Shown piece by piece: positions 53,790 to 61,577 of a stretch of DNA of 64,000 nucleotides; positions within the stretch are counted from its first letter, which is position 1, and each line of letters opens with the position of its first letter. This stretch comes from Alphaproteobacteria bacterium HGW-Alphaproteobacteria-18 (GTDB lineage Bacteria > Pseudomonadota > Alphaproteobacteria > Caulobacterales > Hyphomonadaceae): assembly GCA_002841155.1 (NCBI GenBank), contig PHEH01000015.1, positions 108,173 to 172,172 on the forward strand, written 5' to 3'. Below the pieces are notes generated by a model. That model did not search any database. It saw only the letters and a list, made by a program, of their open reading frames with translations, and was not told the origin of the DNA. The position numbers and the translations under genes are program-made.

Positions 53790-54901
53790 AATCATACTTC
53801 AAGCTGGCGGTGGGGACCGCCCTACTCGCAACACTCAGCGGCTGCATGGTCGCCGGGCGCGACGCGGACATATCCGACTGGCCAGGCATGGCCTCGGTCC
53901 AGACAGTCTCGGGCGGCACCATCTATCATGAGTGCGGCGCCACGATGATCGCGCCGGAATGGGCGCTGACGGCAGCCCATTGCGTTGAGAATGTCCGTAT
54001 CGAGTCCAACGGCCGCGCCGCCCAGTATCTTGAGGGTGATAATGGTCAGATGACCCGCTTCGGAACACTGGCAGTTGCCGCAGGGCTGGGCGATCTCACG
54101 ACAATTCCCAAAGGCTCTGTCTATGCGGTGCGCGAAGTTGTTATTCACCCTGCGTATCAGGCCGGCGTGCCGGAAAAGGGCAGTGACCTTGCGCTTCTGC
54201 GCATTGCCGGACGCTGGGATGGCCCACTTATGCCCCTTGATGGGGTCACCGGAACAGCCGGAAACCTCTTGCAGCCCTATGCCGACATCCTCGCTGCGGG
54301 GTACGGCAAACTGGGTGAGGCGGCTCAGGGCCAGGAGGGTGTCGCCCGCGGTGGCCGGCATGTGCGTGCGCCCTCGCTGATCTTGCAGGAAGGCTATGTG
54401 CCTGCTGTGGAAACAGGTGTCTGCAACAGCCAGATACGGGCCCGTATAAATGAGGCGGGGCTGGCCGCTGTTTATCCTGATATCGCAATTGATCCAGATA
54501 CGCAGATCTGCGCCGGGATCGGTGGATCTGATGCCTGTCAGGGTGACAGCGGCGGTCCTCTGGTTTTCCGGCATGCTCCAGGGCAGCCGGTTCAGGCTGG
54601 CATTGTCAGCTGGGGCATGGGCTGCGCCCGGGCTGAGAGCCCCGGTGTTTACATGCGTGTTTCAGCTTTTGCGCCCTGGATAAGCGCCGTCACGGGTATT
54701 TCTCAATCCGCTCAACCTGTTGTTTCTGAAGACATTTCAGTTCTGCCTTCCGAACAAGCAGACATCCTTCCTCAGGAGGAAGCGCCAGAGGAAACCGAAA
54801 CGCATACCGAAGAAACCAGCTTGGAAGCAGGGGAGGAACTTCCTTCCGAACTGGACCCAACGTCCTCACCAGACGAGACTACACAAGATACCGGCAATTG
54901 A
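53786..54901 (+). CDS. Trypsin-like serine protease lipoprotein (S1)
   Basis: 371 residues. Lipobox LSGC (Cys about residue 20). The catalytic triad is intact: His in [10 protein letters not shown], Asp in SDLALLRI and Ser in CQGDSGGPL, with Cys pairs for disulfides. A 50-residue tail after about 320 is rich in Glu/Thr/Pro (for example [13 protein letters not shown]), unlike compact trypsins. It should be membrane-anchored on the periplasmic side. Start overlaps the P1 peptidase stop (ATGA). tRNA-Arg begins 54 nt downstream. Confidence 0.92.
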   Translation: MKSYFKLAVGTALLATLSGCMVAGRDADISDWPGMASVQTVSGGTIYHECGATMIAPEWALTAAHCVENVRIESNGRAAQYLEGDNGQMTRFGTLAVAAGLGDLTTIPKGSVYAVREVVIHPAYQAGVPEKGSDLALLRIAGRWDGPLMPLDGVTGTAGNLLQPYADILAAGYGKLGEAAQGQEGVARGGRHVRAPSLILQEGYVPAVETGVCNSQIRARINEAGLAAVYPDIAIDPDTQICAGIGGSDACQGDSGGPLVFRHAPGQPVQAGIVSWGMGCARAESPGVYMRVSAFAPWISAVTGISQSAQPVVSEDISVLPSEQADILPQEEAPEETETHTEETSLEAGEELPSELDPTSSPDETTQDTGN

Positions 54902-54955
54902 GGCTTGCAAGGTCGGAAACCCGACTGTATGTGTCCCGCTTCTTCAAGTGGCCAA

Positions 54956-55032
54956 GCACCCGTAGCTCAGCTGGATAGAGCACCAGACTACGAATCTGGG
55001 GGTCAGGAGTTCGAATCTCTTCGGGTGCACCA
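54956..55032 (+). tRNA. tRNA-Arg (anticodon ACG)
   Basis: 77 nt with CCA encoded. Acceptor arms GCACCCG (54956) and CGGGTGC (55022-55028), D arm GCTCAGCTGGATAGAGC, anticodon stem CCAGA/TCTGG with loop CTACGAA, T loop TTCGAAT. ACG reads CGU/CGC after A34 to inosine. Its 3' end marks the start of an island-like region, so it is a likely integration site. Confidence 0.97.
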
Positions 55033-55169
55033 CTAAATCAAGGACTTACGAGCCTTGGGTGTCAGCAAAAAATCTCAAAAATAGCTCTGGGTCCCGCTGG
55101 GGTCCCAACTGATAGCCTGTTTCGAGGCGTTTCGCCGCGTAGGGTAGAGTTGAGCACGACATTGGGGCC

Positions 55170-55373
55170 TCAGTCCGCGTTCGGTTCGGGCGTTATCATG
55201 CGGCCAAGTCTGGAGCCCGGATAAAATGCGCAGGCTGGGCGTGGCGCTTGATAAGTTGGAGAAATCAGGCCCAACAGAAAGTCTCGATTGCGATCATCCG
55301 TATGCTTGATCTTTCCGGCGCCCACTAACCCGAGATCGGACAGCTTATCTAGAAGCTCACATGCGTGCGCCTG
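55170..55373 (-). pseudogene. Probable gene remnant
   Basis: An open frame without an upstream ATG reads QAHACELLDKLSDLGLVG... to ...GRMITPEPNAD and stops at 55170. The composition is protein-like rather than random. An adjoining frame (55357-55572, ...CILIGSKGPGDFGRLDTES) ends close to it, as if a frameshift split one gene. No family is recognised. Confidence 0.3.
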
Positions 55374-55557
55374 CTAAAGCAGTCCAAGGACCCCGAGATT
55401 CAGTGTCCAGCCGGCCGAAGTCCCCTGGGCCTTTTGAACCGATCAGAATGCAAGTCAGACGAGCCATCTGGTAGAAACTAAGGAATCGGTTGACTATGTT
55501 ACGTTTACAGGACACGGGTCGCGTTAAGTGATAAAGCCAACTTGTCTTTTTCAAAAA

Positions 55558-55577
55558 ATGCGTCTGACGCATATAAA
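55558..55577 (+). promoter_or_regulatory. Promoter with palindromic operator upstream of the Abi gene
   Basis: A perfect inverted repeat ATGCGTC-T-GACGCAT (55558-55572) abuts TATAAA (55572-55577), a good -10. A weak -35 (TTTTCA) lies about 18 bp upstream. A dimeric regulator could repress initiation here. Confidence 0.5.
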
Positions 55578-55578
55578 A

Positions 55579-55656
55579 GTTGACTCGTGCAACCGTTTTG
55601 GTTACTTAGAAAGTAATATGGCCGGCCCCTCTGCATTCGTGTACGGGTCGGCTTTC
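55579..55656 (+). ncRNA. Structured-RNA candidate preceding the Abi gene
   Basis: Consecutive short hairpins: AACC-GTTTT-GGTT (55591-55603), TTACTT-AGA-AAGTAA (55602-55616) and GCCGGCCC/GGGTCGGC (55621-55628 with 55645-55652, one G-U pair, 16-nt loop). The first two share two bases, so alternatives exist. A promoter-like -10 ends at 55577. From memory, conserved structured RNAs precede abiF-like genes and can act as RNA antitoxins. This assignment needs a covariance search. Confidence 0.55.
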
Positions 55657-55667
55657 TACGTTTTGGG

Positions 55668-56609
55668 ATGAGGTATCAGAAGCCCTTCCTGTCGATTGCG
55701 CAGCAGATCGTGCAGCTCGAACAACGTGGTCTCGAGATCGGCGACCGTCTACTAGCGACGCGCGCCCTAGAGCAGATAGGATACTATCGGCTGAGTGCCT
55801 ATTGGTATGCGTTCCGGGAAATCAGGAACAATCGCCGCACCGATGCTTTTCTGGCTGGGGCGAGGCTGCAGGATGCCGTCTCCCTCTACATCTTTGATAA
55901 GAAGCTGAGGCTGCTGGTGCTCGACGCCATCGAGCGGATTGAGATCAGTCTGAGAACGGATATCGCCCTCACAGTCGGTGTCCATGGCGGATGGGCGCAT
56001 AGGGATGCCCGGTTTGTGCATCCTCGCTTCAACAAGCCAAACCGTCGGGGTCAGATACCTTTTCAGGAATGGATGTCGCGTTTGGACAAATGCGAGAGCC
56101 GCTCTCGCGATGAATTCGTCACCCATTTCCGGACCAAATACACGACCGAGCGGTTTCTGCCGGTTTGGATGTCCGTCGAAGTCTGGGAACTGGGACTGCT
56201 GTCGCACTTCCTGGGCGGTATGCGTCACGGCGATATCACCGCCATCAGCCAGCGATATGGCCTGTCGGATGCAAAGCTTCTGCCCTCCTGGACCCGCACC
56301 TTTACATTTGTCCGCAATGTCTGCGCGCACCATGGCCGTCTCTGGAACCGGGCAATGGTCGATCAGCCAGCGTTCCCGCGATCCGAGACCATCGAAGACT
56401 TTGACCATGTAGTTGCGAGCCGTCCGTCTCAGGAGCGTCTGTACGGGACATTGGTCATTCTGAACTATCTCGTCCGTCAGCTGAATGGCGGGACAGAGTG
56501 GCACCTGCGTGTCAGGGAGCTGCTGGACAGTTTTCCGGATTCCCCGTTGCTCAGCCAGAATTCAGCAGGGTTTCCTCGCGGGTGGCAACAGGAAGCGATT
56601 TGGAATTAA
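55668..56609 (+). CDS. Abi_2 (AbiD/AbiF) abortive-infection protein
   Basis: 313 residues. Family marks are IGYYRLSAYWYAFR near the N-terminus, LRLLVLDAIERIEISLRT, and the HEPN-type ribonuclease motif RNVCAHHGRLWNR (RN-x3-H). Such proteins act as RNA-cleaving toxins that stop phage growth. Structured RNA sequence lies immediately upstream, and the ribosome-binding site is weak (only GGG), suggesting control at the RNA level. The next gene begins 14 nt after its stop, so they likely form one operon. Confidence 0.88.
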   Translation: MRYQKPFLSIAQQIVQLEQRGLEIGDRLLATRALEQIGYYRLSAYWYAFREIRNNRRTDAFLAGARLQDAVSLYIFDKKLRLLVLDAIERIEISLRTDIALTVGVHGGWAHRDARFVHPRFNKPNRRGQIPFQEWMSRLDKCESRSRDEFVTHFRTKYTTERFLPVWMSVEVWELGLLSHFLGGMRHGDITAISQRYGLSDAKLLPSWTRTFTFVRNVCAHHGRLWNRAMVDQPAFPRSETIEDFDHVVASRPSQERLYGTLVILNYLVRQLNGGTEWHLRVRELLDSFPDSPLLSQNSAGFPRGWQQEAIWN

Positions 56610-56623
56610 GGTGCGTAAACAGA

Positions 56624-57337
56624 ATGTCTGACAAAGATAATGATGCTCTGGACAGGAATACCAGAGATGTATTGGCCGCCGTGGCGAAGGGGGCGGTCGG
56701 AGCTGTGCCTTTCGTGGGCGGCATCCTTAGTGAGATCATTTCCGAAATTATTCCAGGGCAGAGGCAGGATCGCCTGGTCAAATACTTACGCTTGCTGGAG
56801 CAGCGATTGAGCCAGCTTGAACAGGACAAGATTGATCGGGCCATAAGCGATCCTGAGCGGATTGATCTGTTCGAGCGGGGAGCCCATCAGGCAGTGCGCG
56901 CGACAACGGACAAGCGTATCGCTCAAATTGTAGAGATTGTGTTCAACGGCATGTCGCGCGATGACGCGGATATTGTTCGCCGCAAGAGGCTCGCGGGACT
57001 GTTGGACCAATTGGATAACGATGAGATTGCCATTTTGAACGCTTATGGCCAAAGCTATGGCAGCGCAGGGTCAGATCCTTGGACTGAAATTCCACGACCT
57101 GCTCCGGCGAATATGCAGTCTACCACCAGCGAAATAGACGATGACGCTTTGTTCAATCTTGGACAAGAAAACCTTCTCAGGTTAGGGCTGCTTCGGCGGA
57201 ATTTCGGAACTGTAAAAAAGGGAGAATATCCTCCGTTCGACGCAAAATCCGGTGGCTTCAAGGCAAGGATGGAAATCTCTTATCTTGGCAGATTGCTATT
57301 GCGGGAAATTGGTTTGCCATCTCCGATCGATGTCTGA
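56624..57337 (+). CDS. Unknown protein with Gly-rich hydrophobic segment, partner of Abi gene
   Basis: 237 residues from ATG 56624; the longer frame from 56498 overlaps the Abi gene. A hydrophobic, Gly-rich stretch at about residues 17-42 (VLAAVAKGAVGAVPFVGGILSEIISEI) could insert in a membrane. A charged helical region follows (QDRLVKYLRLLEQRLSQLE). The C-terminal half has ENLLRLGLLRRNFG and ends YLGRLLLREIGLP, a winged-helix-like look. No family recognised. The 14-nt gap from the Abi gene implies a two-gene module. Confidence 0.7.
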   Translation: MSDKDNDALDRNTRDVLAAVAKGAVGAVPFVGGILSEIISEIIPGQRQDRLVKYLRLLEQRLSQLEQDKIDRAISDPERIDLFERGAHQAVRATTDKRIAQIVEIVFNGMSRDDADIVRRKRLAGLLDQLDNDEIAILNAYGQSYGSAGSDPWTEIPRPAPANMQSTTSEIDDDALFNLGQENLLRLGLLRRNFGTVKKGEYPPFDAKSGGFKARMEISYLGRLLLREIGLPSPIDV

Positions 57338-57835
57338 ACAGGGTCGACGATATGGGCAACGGCGAGGCTATCCCGCACCTGTTGTTGCGGAGCGAGCCGA
57401 TGATACTGGAGAAATTCCCGTCAGCTCAGGGCATCTCTGCGTTTTTTTGATCATGCTCTAAAGCCGCGATACGTTGGGATCATACGAAGTGTGCCCGACC
57501 GTGATTTTAAAGCGCCATGTCGGCGGTGATGAAGCAGTCGTAAATTTTTCGAGCGTCTATAATACCGGTCGGATGCTTAATGTCCGGGAAAACAAGCTCA
57601 GCGGCAAGGTAGACGGTAGAATTGCGAAGGCTCTCCGGAGAGCCTTCGTAAGGGACTATGGCTGAGCCGTTGCGGTCACGTTGTCTGGGATTTCGCCTTC
57701 AGCACTTCTCCAGCTGGAAGGGGAGGTGATTAGTTTGCCGCCTTTGGAGGCCCTCTTCTGGAATGTCGCGTCTGCACTTCCGGCCTTCTGGCCGACTGAG
57801 GTGGTAGATGAATCCGATGGTGTTCCGGAAGGGTG
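57338..57835. other. Intergenic stretch with palindrome
   Basis: About 500 bases without a convincing gene. A 33-codon frame at 57351 (MGNGEAIPHLLLRSEP...) and a 63-codon frame from TTG 57474 are too short and unsupported. The main feature is a perfect 24-bp palindrome at 57625-57648. Confidence 0.5.
57625..57648. repeat. Perfect 24-bp palindrome
   Basis: CGAAGGCTCTCC followed at once by its reverse complement GGAGAGCCTTCG. Zero spacer. It lies between the Abi module (+) and the ABC-3C operon (-), convergent, so it may act as a 3'-end hairpin, a protein-binding site or a recombination scar. It has no T-run. Confidence 0.75.
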
Positions 57836-59692
57836 CTAGTTGTCCCGTGTCTCAGGGATGAAGCCAACCCGATCATCGGGGCCTGCCTCATTGCCTGCGA
57901 ACCATTCATAGTGGACCACAGCAGCCACATTAGGAGGTGGTTCCTTGTTCTCCACGATAATGACCTGCACTTCGTTGGCGATTTTGGCGAGTGCCTCCCA
58001 GAAAGCCGCCTCGACGCCGGAACTCACGGCGCTGTCAGGCCCCTTCACGTCCCTCGCGCCCCGTCGCTTGTAACTTGTCAAAGGCGAGTCGATGACCACG
58101 ATCCCTGGATGGGGTAGCTTCTTCTTCTGACAGTAGCGAACCAAGGCGATCACGAATGCCGAATACAAGACAGCCCGGAAGCCCTTTCCGTGAGACTGTC
58201 GAGTTTGCCCATCAACTTTGATGTCGAAAGTCTTCTCGTCAAACTCGACCCGACCTTCGCCTTCCCATTTCCATTCTTGGAGAACCGCTTCGACTTCCTT
58301 GCAGAAAGCCAGCAAAGAGGTTCCGGGCAGGCTTTCCCACTGCTTCTTGGCTTTGCCCTTACCAGTGTTACTCTGCTCGAGTTCCGCTTTGAGCGCGCGC
58401 AAAGTGTCGACCTGCTCGCTCGTGTTGCGGACAGATTCCAACTCTAATCGCCGTTCATTGAGGCGACGAAGCTGCGCAGTGCGGTTCGCTGCAGCAGGCT
58501 GCAAAATGGCGGACAGCCTAGCCTCGGCAAGGTGATACGCGACTAGTGCCTCCGCACTTTCTTTGTCGCGCGCTTCGCGTCGCCGTTCCAAGCTGCCAAT
58601 GGCGTCTTCAAGGTCAGCACGCTGCGCAAGGATCTTAGCGGCTTCCGCTCTGGCGGCCTCATAAATATCTGCACTGGCCTGGGCAGCCTTATGAGCGTGC
58701 TCATCATCCATACTTTGGCCGCAGAGCGGACATATGACGGTTTGCAACCGGTCGAAATAATGCGCACCTTCTGCGACGAAGTCCAAACGGTTCAGGTCGG
58801 ACGTATAATGCTCGCTAAGGAGCTGGTATCGAGTCAGCAACTGATCAATCGCTAATACTTGAGTCTCGGCTTTCGTTCTCAAGTCGCTTGCGGTATTGCG
58901 CTCATTCAGCAAGGTCGTGTGCTCCGTCTCGATGGCGGCAAGCTCATCGGAGACCCTAGAGATTGTCTCATCAACTTGCTCGATGGAATCCTCTGGCTGA
59001 TCATTGGGCGTGGTTTGGAGCTGGTGCTCTAACGGTACCAACAGGTCATCGATCAGCGCGACCTGCGCATTCAACCGAGCGGTGACGATCGCCTTCTTTT
59101 CACTGGCAACGACACCGGAGTCGTCCTTGCCAGAGAGCATGTAGGCGAACATGCGCTTCCGCGCCGTCTCGTCAAACCCTCCCCGTCCAAGAACGGGCGA
59201 CTGCTCTTCGATCACGGAGACTTCGTCCACGATTATCGTCGGCAAGAAGGTGCGGATAGTGAGCCGCTGCACTTTCCCATCGCTATCCTTGCGGAGCATA
59301 GCTTCCTTGATGCCCGCAAAAGGGAACAGAACAGATGTTACGTCATCAGCCTTGCTTTTCCCGTGTCGCCGGTATGCAATCTCCTTGCCCTCGCTGTCGA
59401 TGGTGTCGATCTGGGAACCATGGGCTTTAAGATCGCCGCCAGAAAGGTTGCGAACCAAGGTGAGATAGTCGCCGGCCGTGTTCTGAAATTCGACTTTCAG
59501 TTCGTCATACGGTTCAGCTTGCGGGATGCGCTTTTTCAGTTCCTCAGCCCCGAAAATGTAATCGAGACAATGAAGCAAATAGCTTTTTCCGGTGTCGGAT
59601 TCGCCGGCAACAACGTTCGGTCCGGGGCCGAATTTGATCGAGGCGTCTTCAACGCTAGGACCGCTGAGGCGTATTTCCCTGATCTGGAACAT
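57836..59692 (-). CDS. ABC-3C system ATPase (Rad50/SMC-like)
   Basis: 618 residues. Walker A is AGESDTGKS (residues about 28-36), a coiled coil spans about 190-470, and a central CPLCGQ resembles a zinc hook. The distal head has a signature-like SHGKGFRAVLYSAF and Walker B GIVVIDSPLTSYK. It is the ATPase of ABC-three-component conflict systems, which are thought to sense invading DNA and license an effector. It starts in a TAATG overlap with the MC2 gene. The C-terminal end is complete. Confidence 0.88.
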   Translation of the reverse strand: MFQIREIRLSGPSVEDASIKFGPGPNVVAGESDTGKSYLLHCLDYIFGAEELKKRIPQAEPYDELKVEFQNTAGDYLTLVRNLSGGDLKAHGSQIDTIDSEGKEIAYRRHGKSKADDVTSVLFPFAGIKEAMLRKDSDGKVQRLTIRTFLPTIIVDEVSVIEEQSPVLGRGGFDETARKRMFAYMLSGKDDSGVVASEKKAIVTARLNAQVALIDDLLVPLEHQLQTTPNDQPEDSIEQVDETISRVSDELAAIETEHTTLLNERNTASDLRTKAETQVLAIDQLLTRYQLLSEHYTSDLNRLDFVAEGAHYFDRLQTVICPLCGQSMDDEHAHKAAQASADIYEAARAEAAKILAQRADLEDAIGSLERRREARDKESAEALVAYHLAEARLSAILQPAAANRTAQLRRLNERRLELESVRNTSEQVDTLRALKAELEQSNTGKGKAKKQWESLPGTSLLAFCKEVEAVLQEWKWEGEGRVEFDEKTFDIKVDGQTRQSHGKGFRAVLYSAFVIALVRYCQKKKLPHPGIVVIDSPLTSYKRRGARDVKGPDSAVSSGVEAAFWEALAKIANEVQVIIVENKEPPPNVAAVVHYEWFAGNEAGPDDRVGFIPETRDN

Positions 59693-60192
59693 TACAATTC
59701 CAGCTCCTTGATCGCGGTCAGGCGATCAAACTCCGCGCCCCACCGACCGACATTCTCGGTCATGTAGCTTTCTAGCATTTCGTCCGTATAGGTCGAAAAG
59801 CGTGAAACCACCCAGGTTGCACGCGCGCGCAGCGAGGATGAATAGGCTGAAGCGAGCAATTGCAGAAACGCACCTGTTAACTCCGAGGCGCAATAGCAAA
59901 TGCCGGTTGGCTTGAATTTCTTCTCCAAAAGTTCCTTTGCGAACATGGCGTCGAGACCCGCACGAACGAGCTCGCGCTTTACCAAAAGCTCTCCTCCTCT
60001 GAATGGAACCGCGGGGTGCAGGCTCGCCGGACCGCCTTCCACATCGCCGGAATGGACGAGAAGATAGTCGTAGGACACCAGACGCCGGAGATCGAAGGCT
60101 ACGCCTTTAGCTTCATCAAGTACGAAGAGAAGTCGCATCCCTGACTCTATCGGAGTGTTGAAGGGGCGTGCCTGTTGATCCGAGAAGCTCAT
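59692..60192 (-). CDS. ABC-3C middle component, MC2 type
   Basis: 166 residues from ATG 60192, chosen because that ATG overlaps the nuclease stop as ATGA; an ATG at 60237 is less likely. The run RPFNTPIESGMRLLFVLDEA, LVSYDYLLVHSGDVEGGPASLHP and FRGGELLVKRELVRAGLDAMF closely matches the MC2 middle component of ABC-3C systems. It is expected to link the ATPase with the effector. It is coupled to both neighbours by overlaps. Confidence 0.86.
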   Translation of the reverse strand: MSFSDQQARPFNTPIESGMRLLFVLDEAKGVAFDLRRLVSYDYLLVHSGDVEGGPASLHPAVPFRGGELLVKRELVRAGLDAMFAKELLEKKFKPTGICYCASELTGAFLQLLASAYSSSLRARATWVVSRFSTYTDEMLESYMTENVGRWGAEFDRLTAIKELEL

Positions 60193-61316
60193 TTGTTGCA
60201 CCATCGGACTTGCTCTCCGTTCGCCATCTGATGGCACATACCCTCTCGATCATTTGGCAGAACGTGAGGCTCAAGCACGTGTTTGCTGAGCTGAATGCTC
60301 TGCGACGCCTTAACGGTTTCGATCAATCGCGGATAGCCGTCAGGCTCGCTGGTATGCCAGTGGTACAAACCATCGTGGAATTCCTTCATTAGCGTATCAA
60401 AGAACGCTATGTCAGCCATCTGATCTCGCGCCAGCTCCTTGAGCCCCTCGGCGTGATAGAACGTGAGGCGCGACCGATCGAACAAACGGCGATGTTTTTC
60501 CGAATGCAGGAAATCGCTCAGGGTCGAAACGGTGTGACCAATGTCGGCTGAAATCACTTCCATAAGCTGCGTGACATACATGTTCTCGCCTGGAGCCACC
60601 TCGGACGGCGGCTCGGGCGGCTTCGGGCGTTCAATCAGCGGCGCACCGAAAACGGTCAGATGATACTTTGTCTTGGCGTGCTGGCTCAACAGAGTCAGCG
60701 GCTGCATCGCACGGAATGCCGTGAATGGCACACTTTCGATGTGCTCCTTTAGTGGGGTCGTCAACTCGATAGGCTCTTTGCGGATTTTTTTACTGCAGTA
60801 CTCGTCCCAGTTTGTGATGATGAATTTTCTAAGATCCTCTGGCTTATCCAGCAGGTCCTGAAACGGCGAAGTTACGCCCCTGTGCGTGACGAAGTGGTAC
60901 TCTTCCGGAAAGGTGTAATCTCCGCGGTGACTGTAAAACAGCACTTTGCCAATTTCCGCTGCTGCCGTGCTCGCCCCTAGCGGTGAGGCGTAATGCTTGC
61001 ACTGGTAGAGTGTCCATTTGCGCACTGGTGCCGTGTTTGGGTCATGCCAAGCGACAACATCGCGCCCTTTGTCGCCCGCGCCACCGCGCTGTTGGACTTC
61101 AACGATCTCCGGCCTTTTCACGGCCAAATAGTCGGACGCCCATTCCAGTGTGAAGCGCTCGAACTCCGCTGCGCTGAAATTTGCCAGACGATCGAGTGCC
61201 GGTGTTGGTAGACCGACACCTAAGCCGAGCAATCGCGCGTTAGCACCCGGCCACGGCGTTGGCAGTTTCAACTCATGCACTTGGCTCGCTGCCTGGTCGT
61301 TTTTGCTTTTCGTCAT
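60189..61316 (-). CDS. ABC-3C effector with Mrr-like nuclease domain
   Basis: 375 residues. The N-terminal restriction-endonuclease fold (about 40-165) shows FSAAEFERFTLEWASDYL, GAGDKGRDVVAW and WTLYQCKHYA: the Asp and QxK make the PD-(D/E)xK-type site of Mrr-like enzymes. A Pro-rich hinge (about 232-245) leads to a helical C-terminal domain of the kind that binds the ABC/MC complex. ATG 61316 follows a G-rich stretch. First gene of the three-gene operon; the promoter should lie in 61317-61577. Confidence 0.83.
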   Translation of the reverse strand: MTKSKNDQAASQVHELKLPTPWPGANARLLGLGVGLPTPALDRLANFSAAEFERFTLEWASDYLAVKRPEIVEVQQRGGAGDKGRDVVAWHDPNTAPVRKWTLYQCKHYASPLGASTAAAEIGKVLFYSHRGDYTFPEEYHFVTHRGVTSPFQDLLDKPEDLRKFIITNWDEYCSKKIRKEPIELTTPLKEHIESVPFTAFRAMQPLTLLSQHAKTKYHLTVFGAPLIERPKPPEPPSEVAPGENMYVTQLMEVISADIGHTVSTLSDFLHSEKHRRLFDRSRLTFYHAEGLKELARDQMADIAFFDTLMKEFHDGLYHWHTSEPDGYPRLIETVKASQSIQLSKHVLEPHVLPNDREGMCHQMANGEQVRWCNK

Positions 61317-61577
61317 GCACCCCCCGCCGGGGCAAATACTGCCTTTGTTAGAATTTTTTATCCAGAGGTTTAATTTTCGATACGTCGGTTAAAACTTGAC
61401 CTGCAAAATCACCCATCGCGCCTCAAAACGTCATTTTGAGGGATACGGTCCGGTGTCACGCGCCACGGAAGCAATGACTAGAATGCTTCAAGGTTGGTAC
61501 TCAGTTCGATCCATCGACGCTCACTTGTGCGGGGTTGGTAGCTGATAGCGGACAATCGCTGATGCGCCCCGGCCGCC
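61317..61577. other. Intergenic region upstream of ABC-3C operon
   Basis: 261 bases, A/T-richer than its surroundings, with a perfect hairpin CCTCAAAA-CGTCA-TTTTGAGG (61421-61441). It should contain the ABC-3C promoter and separates the defence operon from the relaxase gene. No gene is visible. Confidence 0.55.

Larger units (their letters stand above)
55033..55667. other. Gene-poor stretch at island start
   Basis: 635 bases after the tRNA with lower GC and no intact gene. It contains GGGTCCC direct repeats near 55090, a minus-strand open remnant (55170-55373), and the promoter and leader of the Abi gene (from about 55545). No integrase or second copy of the tRNA 3' end is seen in the window. 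Confidence 0.6.

Noticed and set aside
57474..57665. 63-codon TTG-start frame
   Set aside because: No ribosome-binding site and no family; its end coincides with the palindrome.
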